Shown in pieces: positions 19,704 to 31,877 of a stretch of 64,000 nucleotides of DNA. This DNA is from Clavibacter capsici (GTDB lineage: Bacteria; Actinomycetota; Actinomycetes; Actinomycetales; Microbacteriaceae). Each line of letters begins with the position of its first letter. Position 1 is the first letter of the stretch. The stretch spans positions 1,426,001 to 1,490,000 of the forward strand of contig NZ_CP012573.1 in the NCBI RefSeq assembly GCF_001280205.1, read 5' to 3'. The notes beneath the pieces are model-generated. The model saw nothing but the letters and a program-made list of their open reading frames with translations, had not been told where the DNA came from and made no database searches. The position numbers and the translations under genes were made by a program.

Positions 19704-20411
19704 TCAGCGGCGTTCGCCCTCCGCCGTGCGCGAGTTGGCGGCCGAGGAGTAGGGGACGGGCGGGCTGTACTGCTCGTCGGGCGACTCGACGCGGCGCTCC
19801 GCGGCCGGCTGGTCGTCGGTGCCCGGACGCCACGGGACCGGGACGGGGGCGACGGCCGTGGTCTCCGCGGGTCGCGCGTCGGACCTCGCCGGCGTCGCGG
19901 AGTCGGCGGGCTGGTCGTCCTCGAACTGCCAGCGGGCGATGTCGCCCTGGAAGATCTTGCGGGCGCGGCCCGGGTGGTGCTGCCACTCGACGATGCGGTC
20001 CCGGAACTCGGCGAGCTGCGCGTCGAACTGGAAGCCGAAGCTGCCGCTGCCGCGCTTGAACTCGGTGATCTCGTGCGCGGCCCAGGTGGCGGCCGTGGCG
20101 GCGCCCTTGACGGGGAGCAGGCGGATGCGGATGTCGGCCTCGCCCGCGGCGCGGTCGGCGAGCACGCGCTCCTGTGGGGTGAGCCCGTCCCAGACCGACG
20201 CCTGGCGGGCGGCGTCGACCAGCATGCCGATGGCGGCGGCCTTCACCTCGCGGTCGTGCCGCGTGAGGATCCGCTGCGTGGCCCCGCGCGCGATGATCGC
20301 GGCGAGGACGCCGGCCACCACGATGGCGACGAAGGGGACGACGACGCCGGAGAGGAGCTGCGTGCCCCGCTCGGACGCGAGGGCATCGAGGAGATCATTC
20401 CACCACTGCAT
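19704..20411 (-). CDS. Hypothetical single-pass membrane protein
   Basis: A 235-residue protein with one strong N-terminal transmembrane helix (about residues 20-42, LLSGVVVPFVAIVVAGVLAA), then a soluble helical part with KAAAIGMLVDAARQASVWDGL and EITEFKRGSGSFGFQFDAQL, and a disordered Pro/Ala/Glu-rich tail of about 70 residues ending SRTAEGERR. The helical part has a conserved look but no catalytic motif. I do not recognise a named family. It ends against the strong hairpin shared with nadE. Confidence 0.7.
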   Translation of the reverse strand: MQWWNDLLDALASERGTQLLSGVVVPFVAIVVAGVLAAIIARGATQRILTRHDREVKAAAIGMLVDAARQASVWDGLTPQERVLADRAAGEADIRIRLLPVKGAATAATWAAHEITEFKRGSGSFGFQFDAQLAEFRDRIVEWQHHPGRARKIFQGDIARWQFEDDQPADSATPARSDARPAETTAVAPVPVPWRPGTDDQPAAERRVESPDEQYSPPVPYSSAANSRTAEGERR

Positions 20412-20495
20412 GCGGCGACCGTACCCCGGCCTCGCGCTGCCGTCGGGGAGGCGGGACGGGCGCGTCGCGGCCCGTGCCGCAGCGGGCCGCTCACC

Positions 20496-20732
20496 TCAGA
20501 AGCGCAGGCAGTCGACCGCGTCCTGGAAGTCCCAGAAGTCGCCGAGCGGCACAAATCCCTGCGCATCCCGGCGGAGGCGCTTCGCGCGGAAGCGCTCGCC
20601 CTGCGGCTCGTGCATGCGCTCGACGTAGCCGAGCACCGCGCCGTCCGGCCGGGTGACCCGCAGGAGCCCGTCGTGGAGCTCGCGCACCTGCACGGCCGCG
20701 CGCGACAGGGGGGTGTAGGTGATGCTGGGCAT
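20496..20732 (-). CDS. Small conserved hypothetical protein, 78 residues
   Basis: Starts MPSITYTPLSRAAVQVRELHDGLLRV with a purine-rich AGGACACC just upstream of the ATG; the frame continues upstream without an in-frame stop to 20897 but that extension is Arg-rich and unlike a real N-terminus. The body (VTRPDGAVLGYVERM, GDFWDFQDAVDCLRF) is a compact alpha/beta fold with a C-terminal aromatic-rich segment. No family recognised. Divergent from msrA across 170 bp. Confidence 0.6.
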   Translation of the reverse strand: MPSITYTPLSRAAVQVRELHDGLLRVTRPDGAVLGYVERMHEPQGERFRAKRLRRDAQGFVPLGDFWDFQDAVDCLRF

Positions 20733-20888
20733 GGTGTCCTCCGTCCGCGTGCCGCCGGCCCGGCGGTGTCTCGATGTCCCCGAAGCTACGGGCGACCACC
20801 GACATCGGACCGGCGTGGAATGGGCGACGGTGCATGACGGTTCCCTCCCATGTCGACCGCCGCGGACCTCGCGCGCATCGACGGGAAG

Positions 20889-20894
20889 TAGGTT
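20889..20894 (+). promoter_or_regulatory. -10 box of msrA
   Basis: TAGGTT ends 8 bases before the msrA ATG at 20903, so the leader is at most a couple of bases. The rest of the 170-bp divergent region shows no clear operator. Confidence 0.4.
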
Positions 20895-20902
20895 CATCTC
20901 TC

Positions 20903-21430
20903 ATGCAGACATTCATCCTCGCCGGCGGCTGCTTCTGGTGCCTCGATGCGGTGTACCGCACCCTCGACGGCGTCCAGGACGTCATCTCCGGATACATCGG
21001 CGGCCACACCGCCCACCCCTCCTACGACGCCGTGTGCACGGGCGCGACCGGGCACGCCGAGGCGGTGAAGGTGGTCTTCGACGAGGAGGTCATCCCCGCC
21101 GACGTCATCCTCGACGTGTTCTTCACGCTGCACGACCCGCGCCAGCTCAACCGCCAGGGCGCCGACGTCGGCACCCAGTACCGCTCGGCCATGTTCCCCG
21201 CGGACGCGGAGCAGGAGCAGCTGTTCCGCGACGCGATCTCCCGTGCCGGCGAGCTGTGGGACGGCGCCCCCGTCACCACGATCGAGCCGGTCGGCACCTG
21301 GTACGACGCGGAGGACTACCACCAGGACTTCTTCGCGAAGAACCCGGGGCAGGGGTACTGCAACGCGGTCGCCGTGCCCAAGGTGAACAAGGTGCGGAAG
21401 TCGTTCGCGCAGTACGTGCGCGCCGCCTGA
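20903..21430 (+). CDS. msrA: Peptide-methionine (S)-S-oxide reductase
   Basis: A 175-residue MsrA. The catalytic Cys10 is in GGCFWCLDAVY, followed by GYIGGHTAHPSYDAVCTGATGHAEAV and DPRQLNRQGADVGTQYRS, all diagnostic. It reduces the S-epimer of methionine sulfoxide using thioredoxin, repairing oxidised proteins. The start at 20903 is chosen over an in-frame extension to 20774 because MQTFILAGGCFWC is the usual short N-terminus and TAGGTT lies just upstream. A 15-bp hairpin ends the transcript. Confidence 0.95.
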   Translation: MQTFILAGGCFWCLDAVYRTLDGVQDVISGYIGGHTAHPSYDAVCTGATGHAEAVKVVFDEEVIPADVILDVFFTLHDPRQLNRQGADVGTQYRSAMFPADAEQEQLFRDAISRAGELWDGAPVTTIEPVGTWYDAEDYHQDFFAKNPGQGYCNAVAVPKVNKVRKSFAQYVRAA

Positions 21431-21442
21431 TCCACCGCCCCT

Positions 21443-21477
21443 CGACGCCCCGCGGCCTTCACGGCCGCGGGGCGTCG
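21443..21477 (+). terminator. Hairpin terminator after msrA
   Basis: A perfect 15-bp stem CGACGCCCCGCGGCC with a TTCAC loop begins 12 bases after the msrA stop. Confidence 0.75.
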
Positions 21478-21530
21478 GCGTACCATCGGCACGTCCGGGC
21501 GACGGAGCCCGGGGAGGAGAGGCGACGACG

Positions 21531-21761
21531 ATGTCGATGACCACCAGCACGACCACGAGCGGCATCCCGCGCACCGCGGGCAAGACCTGGGTGGCCTTCG
21601 GGGCCACGGGGGCACTCGCCTCCATCCACTCGCACGAGGACGGCTACGAGGTGCGCGCGCTGCACCGCGGCGTCGTCGCGGGCACCTACCCCACCCTCGA
21701 GATCGCGAAGTCGGCCCTGCGCGCGAGCCAGCACGACGACATCCGCTTCCAGGAGCACTGA
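21531..21761 (+). CDS. Small hypothetical protein, 76 residues
   Basis: A short Thr/Ser-rich N-terminus (two ATGs, 21531 and 21537) precedes a compact domain: KTWVAFGATGALASIHSHEDGYEVRALHRGVVAGTYPTLEIAKSA. A GGGGAGGAG-like site lies 11-19 bases before the first ATG. The alternation of short beta strands suggests a small alpha/beta domain. No family recognised, and it stands alone between hairpins. Confidence 0.6.
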   Translation: MSMTTSTTTSGIPRTAGKTWVAFGATGALASIHSHEDGYEVRALHRGVVAGTYPTLEIAKSALRASQHDDIRFQEH

Positions 21762-21892
21762 GCCCGCGGCTCCTCCCCAGCCGGGCGCGGCGGCGGTACC
21801 ACCCGGGCGACCCCGCGTCGCCACGTCCTCGGCGGCCGACGGGGCACGCTGCACCCGCGGTCGCGATCCTGCGCGGCCGCGGGAAGGACGGC

Positions 21893-22297
21893 ATGGCGGA
21901 GGCGGACCGAGGGGGCGCGGGCGCGGGGCCCGACGGATCCGAGGGGCGCCTCGCGCCCGTCGCCCTGCGCGGGCGACTCCTGCGACCGGTCGCTGGCATC
22001 CGGACCGCCGAGGGGTGGGAGGTCGCGAGCCTCCTCGTCGGCGGGCACGACGGGGACGGGCTCCCGGACCCGCCCCTCGTGCCGGGCGTGCTCGCGACGT
22101 GCACGGGCGCCGCCGCGTCCGTGGGCCTGGCGGGGCTATCGGTCGGCGACGAGGTGATCGTCGCCGGGGTCCTGCGCGCGCGCCGGGCGGGACGCCCCGA
22201 GGACGACGCGGTGGAGCTCGAGGCGGACGCCGTGCTGGCCCGCCCTCGGACGGGTGCCGCCGTCACCGCGACCGCGGCCCGTAGGATCGCACCATGA
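21893..22297 (+). CDS. Hypothetical protein, possibly OB-fold
   Basis: A 134-residue protein with a Gly/Asp-rich first 20 residues, then VALRGRLLRPVAGIRTAEGWEVASLLVG and LSVGDEVIVAGVLRARRAGRPEDDAVELEADAVL. This strand pattern, a five-stranded barrel with a VGDEVIVAG turn, loosely recalls single-stranded-DNA-binding OB folds, but the length and missing aromatic residues prevent a firm call. Its stop overlaps the start of the MarR gene (ATGA), suggesting a coupled pair, although a -10-like TAGGAT within its end may give the MarR gene its own start. Confidence 0.55.
   Translation: MAEADRGGAGAGPDGSEGRLAPVALRGRLLRPVAGIRTAEGWEVASLLVGGHDGDGLPDPPLVPGVLATCTGAAASVGLAGLSVGDEVIVAGVLRARRAGRPEDDAVELEADAVLARPRTGAAVTATAARRIAP
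22282..22287 (+). promoter_or_regulatory. -10 box of marR-type gene (leaderless)
   Basis: TAGGAT, inside the end of the preceding gene, lies 6 bases before the ATG at 22294. Confidence 0.45.
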
Positions 22298-22850
22298 GCG
22301 GATCCCCCCGGTGGCTCGAGCCGGATCAGCAGCGCGCCTGGCGGACCGTCATCGTCGCGCTGAACCACGTCACCGAGCGCATCGAGCGCGAGCTGCTCCG
22401 GGATGCCGGCATGCCGCACGCCTACTACATGATCCTCGTCCGGCTCTCGGAGGCGGAGTCCGGGGCCCTGCCGATGAGCGTGCTCGCGCGGGCGCTCCAG
22501 GCCTCGGCGAGCCGCACCTCGCACGCCGTCACGCGGCTCGAGCAGCTCGGGTGGGTGCGCCGCACGAAGTCCCCGCGCGACGGGCGGAGCCTCCTCGCCG
22601 AGCTCACCGACGAGGCCGTGCGACCCTGGAGGCGGCAGCCCCCGGGCACGCGGAGGAGGTCCTCCGCACCGTGTTCGACCCCCTGACCGCCGAGCAGACC
22701 TCCCAGCTCGAGACCATCGCCCGGGATATCCTCGCCAACATGAGCCCCTCCTCCCTCGGAGCCGGCCGGGGGAGCGCCGGCGGCGACGACCTGGCCATCC
22801 CCTCCGCCCCCGAGCCCGCCCGCGTCGGCGCGGACGAGTCCGCCGCGTGA
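22294..22850 (+). pseudogene. MarR family transcriptional regulator, frameshifted
   Basis: The first frame encodes residues 1-107 of a MarR regulator: N-terminal dimer helix (QQRAWRTVIVALNHVTERIE), recognition helix region (RALQASASRTSHAVTRLEQLGWVRR) and wing (KSPRDGRSLLAELTDE). After GACGAGG at about 22613 it turns into Arg/Pro-rich nonsense and stops at 22686. The other frame from there reads RATLEAAAPGHAEEVLRTVF and DPLTAEQTSQLETIARDILANM, the normal C-terminal dimerisation helices, to the stop at 22850. One missing G in GAGG(G)CCG explains everything. The downstream lipoprotein start overlaps the restored stop (GTGA), as expected for an intact operon. The DNA-binding part is intact but dimerisation would be impaired. 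Confidence 0.82.
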
Positions 22851-23320
22851 TCCGCGCCCCCCGCGCCCTCGCGGCGCCCGTGCTCCTCGCCGCGCTCCTG
22901 CTGTCGGCGTGCACGCAGGCGCCTGCTCCCCTCGAGCCGACGACGTCCGCCGCGGCGCCCACCCCCGACGCGGAGCCCACCCCCTCCGCCGCGCCCACGG
23001 TCGACCCCGCCGGCACGGCCGAGGCGAACCTCCCCGCCTTCCAGGCGGCCGCGGCCGCGGTGGTCGCTGCCGACCCGAACGCCCAGGGACGCGACCTCGT
23101 CGACGCGCTCGTCGCCGCGGGCTTCCCGAAGGAGCGCATGGAGGTGACGGCCGACCGCACGCCGCTCGGCAACTCCGTCGACTCGATCCTCGTGTCCGTG
23201 CACATGGCGGACGCCTGCCTCATCGGGCAGCGCGCCCAGGACGGCCTCAGCGCCCACGCGGAGCCGGCGCTCTCGTCGGGCCGCTGCCTGGTGGGCCAGA
23301 CCCGCCCCATCGACTGGTGA
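22847..23320 (+). CDS. DUF6993-like lipoprotein
   Basis: A 157-residue secreted lipoprotein: signal peptide with hydrophobic core and lipobox LLSAC (Cys22), then a Pro/Ala/Thr linker of about 40 residues and a compact domain with LPAFQAAAAAVVAADP, AGFPKERMEVTADRT and two conserved cysteines (ADACLIGQR, GRCLVGQ) that may form a disulfide. The domain resembles DUF6993 proteins of Microbacteriaceae, function unknown. The GTG start overlaps the stop of the frame-restored MarR gene. Confidence 0.72.
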   Translation: MIRAPRALAAPVLLAALLLSACTQAPAPLEPTTSAAAPTPDAEPTPSAAPTVDPAGTAEANLPAFQAAAAAVVAADPNAQGRDLVDALVAAGFPKERMEVTADRTPLGNSVDSILVSVHMADACLIGQRAQDGLSAHAEPALSSGRCLVGQTRPIDW

Positions 23321-23371
23321 CGCGGGTCCCGGGCGGCCGTCGGACGGCATCCGGGGACCGGCGGCACTGAA

Positions 23372-23377
23372 TAGACT
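23372..23377 (+). promoter_or_regulatory. -10 box of ettA (leaderless)
   Basis: TAGACT ends 7 bases before the ATG at 23385. Confidence 0.45.
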
Positions 23378-23384
23378 CGCTGGC

Positions 23385-25067
<1,683 letters not shown>

Positions 25068-25071
25068 TCCC

Positions 25072-25551
25072 GTGACCCGGGTCCACGTCCCCGTCCACCT
25101 CCGGTGGGCCGACCTCGACGCCTACGACCACGTCAACAACGTGGAGGTGCTCCGGCTCCTGGAGGAGGCGCGCGTCCGCGCCTTCTGGCGGGGCGACGAC
25201 GACGGCGACGGCGTGGACCCGGGGATGGCGCTCATCGACGCGTCCGCCGGCGCGAGCACCATGACGATGATCGCCCGGCAGGAGGTCGAGTACCTCCTGC
25301 CCATCTCCTACGGGCGCCGGCCGCTCGACGTGCAGGTGTGGCTGGGGCGCCTCGGCGGATCCAGCCTGGAGGCCTGCTACGAGCTGTGGACGCCCGTGGG
25401 CGTCGAGCCGGCGGCCCTGTACGCGCGCGCGTCGTCGACGATCGTGCTCGTCGACTCGGACACCGGGCGTCCGCGCCGGATCACGGACGACGAGCGCGCC
25501 GCGTGGGCCGCCTACGTCGAGGAGCCCGTTACCTTCAGCCGCCGCGGCTGA
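25072..25551 (+). CDS. Acyl-CoA thioesterase, 4HBT hot-dog family
   Basis: A 159-residue hot-dog protein starting at a GTG 4 bases after the ettA stop. HLRWADLDAYDHVNNVEVLRLLEEAR is the 4-hydroxybenzoyl-CoA thioesterase family motif, with the catalytic Asp in RWADLDAYDHVNN. It likely hydrolyses short or medium acyl-CoA; the true substrate is unknown. It is probably co-transcribed with ettA. Its stop is only 6 bp from the stop of the convergent tesB, so the two read into each other with no terminator between. Confidence 0.85.
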   Translation: MTRVHVPVHLRWADLDAYDHVNNVEVLRLLEEARVRAFWRGDDDGDGVDPGMALIDASAGASTMTMIARQEVEYLLPISYGRRPLDVQVWLGRLGGSSLEACYELWTPVGVEPAALYARASSTIVLVDSDTGRPRRITDDERAAWAAYVEEPVTFSRRG

Positions 25552-25557
25552 TCCAGG

Positions 25558-26463
25558 TCAGGCGCGGGGCCCGGCGGGCACGCGGACCATGCCCTCCTGC
25601 GCGACGCTCGCGAGCAGCACGCCGTCGCGCGAGTAGATCCGGCCGAGGGAGAGGCCGCGGCCGCCCTGCGCGCTGGTGGACTCCTGCACGTAGAGCATCC
25701 ACTCGTCGGCGCGGCCGAAGCGGTGGAACCACATGGCGTGGTCGAGGCTCGCGGCCTTGATGCCGGGCGTCGCCCAGGAGAGGCCGTGGCGCCGGTAGAT
25801 GGACTCGAGGATCGAGTAGTCGCTCGCGTAGGCGAGGGACGCGAGGTGCACGGCCGGGTCGTCGGGCAGGCGGCCGATGGCGCGGATCCACACGGCCTGG
25901 TGCGCGACGCGCTCCTCGGCGGCGCCGAAGTAGACGGGCTGCTCGACGTGGCGCATGTCGAAGGGGCGGTCGTTCGCCCAGTGCGCCGCGACCGGGTGGT
26001 CGATGCGGGAGAGCACGTCGCGCGCGCTCGGCAGCGACTCCGGCTCCGGGATGCCCTCGGGCATCGGGGCCTGGTGCTCGAGGCCGTCGTCGGCGTCCTG
26101 GAACGACGCGATCATCGAGAGGATGGGTCGGCCGTCCTGGTAGGCCTGCGTGCGGCGCGTGGAGAACGAGCGGCCGTCGTGGATCCGGTCGACCGAGAAC
26201 GTGATGGGCTTCGTGACGTCGCCGGGCCGGAGGAAGTAGCCGTGCATGCTGTGCGGACGGCGGTCGGGCTCGGTGGTGCGCATGGCCGCGACGAGCGACT
26301 GCGCGAGCACCTGCCCGCCGAAGACGCGGCCCATGGGCATCCACTGCGAGGGGCCGGTGGAGATGTCCTCGCTCGTGCGGGCGCCGGTGTCGGTGAGGTC
26401 GAGGGCCGTGAGGAGGCCGGCGAGCGGGCCGTCGTCCGGGATGTCGGATGCGTGGTCAGTCAT
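25558..26463 (-). CDS. tesB: Acyl-CoA thioesterase II
   Basis: A 301-residue protein with two hot-dog domains. Domain 1 has FGGQVLAQSLVAAMRTTEPDR and the HSMHGYFLRPGD block; domain 2 carries the active-site Asp in LASLAYASDYSILES and SLDHAMWFHRFGRADEWMLY. It hydrolyses medium- and long-chain acyl-CoA to free fatty acid and CoA. AGGACCC precedes the ATG at 26463; a longer frame to 26646 is Arg-rich and rejected. Monocistronic and convergent with the smaller thioesterase. Confidence 0.92.
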   Translation of the reverse strand: MTDHASDIPDDGPLAGLLTALDLTDTGARTSEDISTGPSQWMPMGRVFGGQVLAQSLVAAMRTTEPDRRPHSMHGYFLRPGDVTKPITFSVDRIHDGRSFSTRRTQAYQDGRPILSMIASFQDADDGLEHQAPMPEGIPEPESLPSARDVLSRIDHPVAAHWANDRPFDMRHVEQPVYFGAAEERVAHQAVWIRAIGRLPDDPAVHLASLAYASDYSILESIYRRHGLSWATPGIKAASLDHAMWFHRFGRADEWMLYVQESTSAQGGRGLSLGRIYSRDGVLLASVAQEGMVRVPAGPRA

Positions 26464-26545
26464 GGGTCCTCCGCCTGGCGGGCCGGCCTCGGGTGGCCGG
26501 GCGCCCGGCGGATCGCGCAGGCGCATCCAGTAGCTTAGACAGGCC

Positions 26546-27241
26546 ATGACGCCCTCCTTCGCCCTCCGCGACGCCCTCGCCCTCGGCGACCTGCAGACCT
26601 TCCTCGGCCGCTCCGCGCGCGTCGACGACGGGGCCGTGCGGCTCATCGGATCCGGGGGAGTGCTCGCCGTCTACACCTCGGTGCTGCAGCCGGCCGGACT
26701 CCTCGACCGGTCGCCCACCGTGCTCGGCCTCCGCACCTTCGCCGCCGAGACGCAGGCGCCCGTGGACAGCGTGGTGTCGATCCGCGCGCTGCTCGACCGC
26801 CTGGCGCGCCTCGAGGGGCCCGCCACCGGGTCCCCGGCCGAGCCGGTCGGCGTGCTCGTGCCGCCGGACACCGCGACCGCGCCGTGGGCGGGCATCTCCC
26901 CGCCGCGCGCCGGATGGGAGCGCGTCGCCGACGTGCCCGCCGGGGTCCTGCGCGAGGCGGCGCGGGCGGGCATCGACGAGGTGGCGGCCGCCGTGCCCTC
27001 GGGGATCGGCGAGCAGATCGTCGCGCGCGTGCGCGGAGAGGTGTGGGGGCGCCCCGTGGACGGCGCGCCCGACGTGGTCGCCGGCGGTGCGTTCGCGGCC
27101 CTCAGCCTCGGGTTCCTCGGACCTGATCCGGCGCCCGACGCGGAGGTCGACGACGGGGAGGCGCCCGTCGCCGTGTTCCGCGCGGGGCCGTGGACGCGGC
27201 TCACCACGACCCGCGGGCACGTGCTGATCCGGCGGCTCTAG
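26546..27241 (+). CDS. Conserved hypothetical protein, 231 residues
   Basis: A soluble protein beginning MTPSFALRDALALGDLQTFLGRSAR. Conserved-looking blocks include DDGAVRLIGSGGVLAVYTSVLQPAGLLD, VGVLVPPDTATAPWAGISPPR and AGIDEVAAAVPSGIGEQIVARVRGEVWG, a layout I associate with uncharacterised actinobacterial proteins. No catalytic motif, signal peptide or membrane helix. Possible -10 (TAGCTT) lies 10 bases before the ATG. Divergent from tesB. Confidence 0.7.
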   Translation: MTPSFALRDALALGDLQTFLGRSARVDDGAVRLIGSGGVLAVYTSVLQPAGLLDRSPTVLGLRTFAAETQAPVDSVVSIRALLDRLARLEGPATGSPAEPVGVLVPPDTATAPWAGISPPRAGWERVADVPAGVLREAARAGIDEVAAAVPSGIGEQIVARVRGEVWGRPVDGAPDVVAGGAFAALSLGFLGPDPAPDAEVDDGEAPVAVFRAGPWTRLTTTRGHVLIRRL

Positions 27242-27296
27242 CCCGCGCGACGCCCCGGCATCCGCCGCGAGCGCGCTCCGGAGCGCACGACGCCCG

Positions 27297-27692
27297 TCAG
27301 GACTCGTCGAACGTGTTGACCATGGCGTGGGCGGCGCGCTCGAGGTAGTCCCACAGCTGCTCCTCGTGCAGGGGCGAGAGGTCGAGCGAGTCGACGGCGA
27401 CGCGCATGTGCGCGAGCCAGCGGTCGCGCGCGTCGGGGTTGACGCGGAACGGCATGTGCCGCATCCGCAGGCGCGGGTGGCCGCGCTCGTCGCTGTAGGT
27501 CGTCGGCCCGCCCCAGTACTGCTCGAGGAACCCGGTGAGGCGCTGGATGGCTCCCTCGAGGTCCTCCTCCGGGTACATGGCGACGAGGACCGGATCCTCG
27601 GCCACCCCGCGGTAGAACTCGCGGACCAGCTTCTCGAAGGTGGGTCGTCCGCCGACGTCGTCGTAGAACGAGTTCGCGAGCAGGTCGGCCAT
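27297..27692 (-). CDS. Group II truncated haemoglobin (GlbO type)
   Basis: A 131-residue trHbO: 2-on-2 fold with Tyr27 (B10) in FYRGV, Tyr40 (CD1) in AMYPEED, the proximal His79 in RMRHMPF, and the group II Trp92 (G8) in RDRWLAHM. Such proteins bind O2 tightly and handle NO or peroxide. The ATG overlaps the mscS stop by one base (TGATG), so they are probably translated together, giving a channel-haemoglobin pair. The downstream 55 bp contain only a short palindrome (27273-27286). Confidence 0.93.
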   Translation of the reverse strand: MADLLANSFYDDVGGRPTFEKLVREFYRGVAEDPVLVAMYPEEDLEGAIQRLTGFLEQYWGGPTTYSDERGHPRLRMRHMPFRVNPDARDRWLAHMRVAVDSLDLSPLHEEQLWDYLERAAHAMVNTFDES

Positions 27693-28999
27693 CAGGACCC
27701 CTCGGGCGGCGTGGTGGGCTTCCGTGGCGGGCGCGGCGCGCGCGGCGGCTTCGCGGGCGCGGCGTCGGGCTGGCCGGCGGCGGTGCCCGACGTGGATCCG
27801 TCGGCGGGGGCGTCCGGCGTCTCCTCGGCCGGGACGGTCCAGGTCGCGGTGACCTCGTCCTCGTCGACCGGGTCGGCGGCGCGGCCGTCCTGCGCGGGGA
27901 TCATCTGCGTGGCGCGGGGGTCGGGCCGGGTGCCCGCGGCACCGCGGACGACGGGGGAGGCGGCCGCGTCGGTCGTCGGCGCGGGCGGGCGCTGCGCGGC
28001 CTTGCGCGCGGCGCGCTTCCGCGGCGCGGGGGCCTCGGCCTGCTGCACCGGCGTCGGGACCGTGCGCGGAGGGTGCGCGCCGCCGACGCTGGCCGCGCTG
28101 TCGAAGCCCGTGAGGACGACGGCGGTGAGCGACGGGAGCGTGACGCCCATCGCGTCGAGGGCGGCCTTGAGGCGCCCGCGCAGCTCGCGGGAGACGTCGT
28201 CGCGCGCGTTGCTCCGGGTCTTCACGACGATGCGGATCACCACGGCCGACTCGGAGATGGACTCGATGCCCCACAGCTCCGGCTTCTCGACGATGCGCGA
28301 GCGCCACTTGGGCGTCGTGGCGAGCTCGGTGGCGGTCGCGAGCATGCGCTCCTGCACGGCCTGCACGTCGGTGTCGTAGGGCACCGCGAGGTCGATGACG
28401 ACGCGCGCCCAGCCCTGCGACATGTTGCCGACGCGGAGGATCTCGCCGTTGCGGACGAACCAGAGCGTGCCGTTGACGTCGCGGAGGGTCGTGATGCGGA
28501 TGCCCACGGTCTCGACGACGCCCGTCGCCGGTCCCACGTCGACCACGTCGCCGACGCCGAGCTGGTCCTCCACGACCATGAACAGGCCGTTGAGGATGTC
28601 CTTGACGATGTTCTGCGCGCCGAAGCCGAGGCCGGCACCGAGGGCGGCGGTGAGGAGGGCGAGGGAGCTGAGCGCTCCGGGAAGCGCGATGTTGATGACG
28701 AGGGAGAGCACGATCACGACGATGACGACGGTCGTGATGTTGCTGAGGACGCTGCCCAAGGTGCGCGTGCGTTGCACGACGCGCACGGCGGTGAGGGGGG
28801 ACGCCTGGATGGACTGCGTGTCGTCGACGTTCTGACGCTTCTTGACGCCCGAGACGATCTGGTCGACCGTGTTGCGGATGACGACGAGCAGGATCCAGCG
28901 GGCGATGACGCCGCCGACGAGGACCACCACCACCTGGATCAGCGTGCCCCAGGTGGAGAAGAACGACCCGTCGCCGCAGCACACCATGCTCAGGTCCAT
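27692..28999 (-). CDS. Mechanosensitive ion channel, MscS family
   Basis: A 435-residue membrane protein. N-terminal helices (TLIQVVVVLVGGVIARWILLVV, TTVVIVVIVLSLVINIAL) are followed by the pore helix with the Gly/Ala pattern ALLTAALGAGLGFGAQNIVKDI, then the beta-domain (GVGDVVDVGPATGVVETVGIR) and the alpha/beta vestibule. About 110 residues of Pro/Ala-rich disordered tail follow, unlike E. coli MscS. It opens under membrane tension to release osmolytes on hypo-osmotic shock, a logical companion to trehalose synthesis. MDLSM at 28999 is the chosen start; an open frame upstream is Arg-rich and rejected. Confidence 0.9.
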   Translation of the reverse strand: MDLSMVCCGDGSFFSTWGTLIQVVVVLVGGVIARWILLVVIRNTVDQIVSGVKKRQNVDDTQSIQASPLTAVRVVQRTRTLGSVLSNITTVVIVVIVLSLVINIALPGALSSLALLTAALGAGLGFGAQNIVKDILNGLFMVVEDQLGVGDVVDVGPATGVVETVGIRITTLRDVNGTLWFVRNGEILRVGNMSQGWARVVIDLAVPYDTDVQAVQERMLATATELATTPKWRSRIVEKPELWGIESISESAVVIRIVVKTRSNARDDVSRELRGRLKAALDAMGVTLPSLTAVVLTGFDSAASVGGAHPPRTVPTPVQQAEAPAPRKRAARKAAQRPPAPTTDAAASPVVRGAAGTRPDPRATQMIPAQDGRAADPVDEDEVTATWTVPAEETPDAPADGSTSGTAAGQPDAAPAKPPRAPRPPRKPTTPPEGS

Positions 29000-29118
29000 C
29001 GCGACGCGCTTCCGAGGGGGAGGAGGAGAGGGGAGGTCATCCGCACGAGTGTAGCGGCGGCCCCCTCGACCGGTCCTGGGTCCCCACGTCGGAGCCGGAC
29101 GGCCCGACGAGCGGGACG

Positions 29119-29156
29119 CCGAGGGGGACGGCCGCGTGCGCGACCGTCCCCCTCGG
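29119..29156 (-). terminator. Hairpin terminator after pepN
   Basis: CCGAGGGGGACGG and its complement form a 13-bp stem with a 12-base loop, 24 bases after the pepN stop. Between it and the mscS start (28999) lies about 120 bp that must hold the mscS promoter; no clear box was seen. Confidence 0.65.
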
Positions 29157-29180
29157 GTGATGCGGGTGATGCGGGTGGCG

Positions 29181-31724
<2,544 letters not shown>

Positions 31725-31865
31725 GGTGCTCCTGCTCGTCCGTGAGGTGGGTGGGCCGTGCGTGCGGACCGCGCCTCGCGTGACGGGGATCGGGCGGTCG
31801 GGGACCGGGGATGCCGGGGCGGGAGCGGGGCCGCTTCAGGGCCGATCCTATTGCGTCGGCTGACC

Positions 31866-31871
31866 TAGGCT
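31866..31871 (+). promoter_or_regulatory. -10 box of DsbA-like gene (leaderless)
   Basis: TAGGCT ends 6 bases before the ATG at 31878. Confidence 0.5.
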
Positions 31872-31877
31872 TGCGGC

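Noticed and set aside
22600-22690. Programmed frameshift in the MarR gene
   Set aside because: No slippery heptamer or downstream structure was found. A missing G fits the data simply.
27273-27286. Palindrome GCGCTCCGGAGCGC between convergent genes as terminator
   Set aside because: A 14-base palindrome with no loop gives only a weak short stem in RNA, so it is not listed as a terminator.
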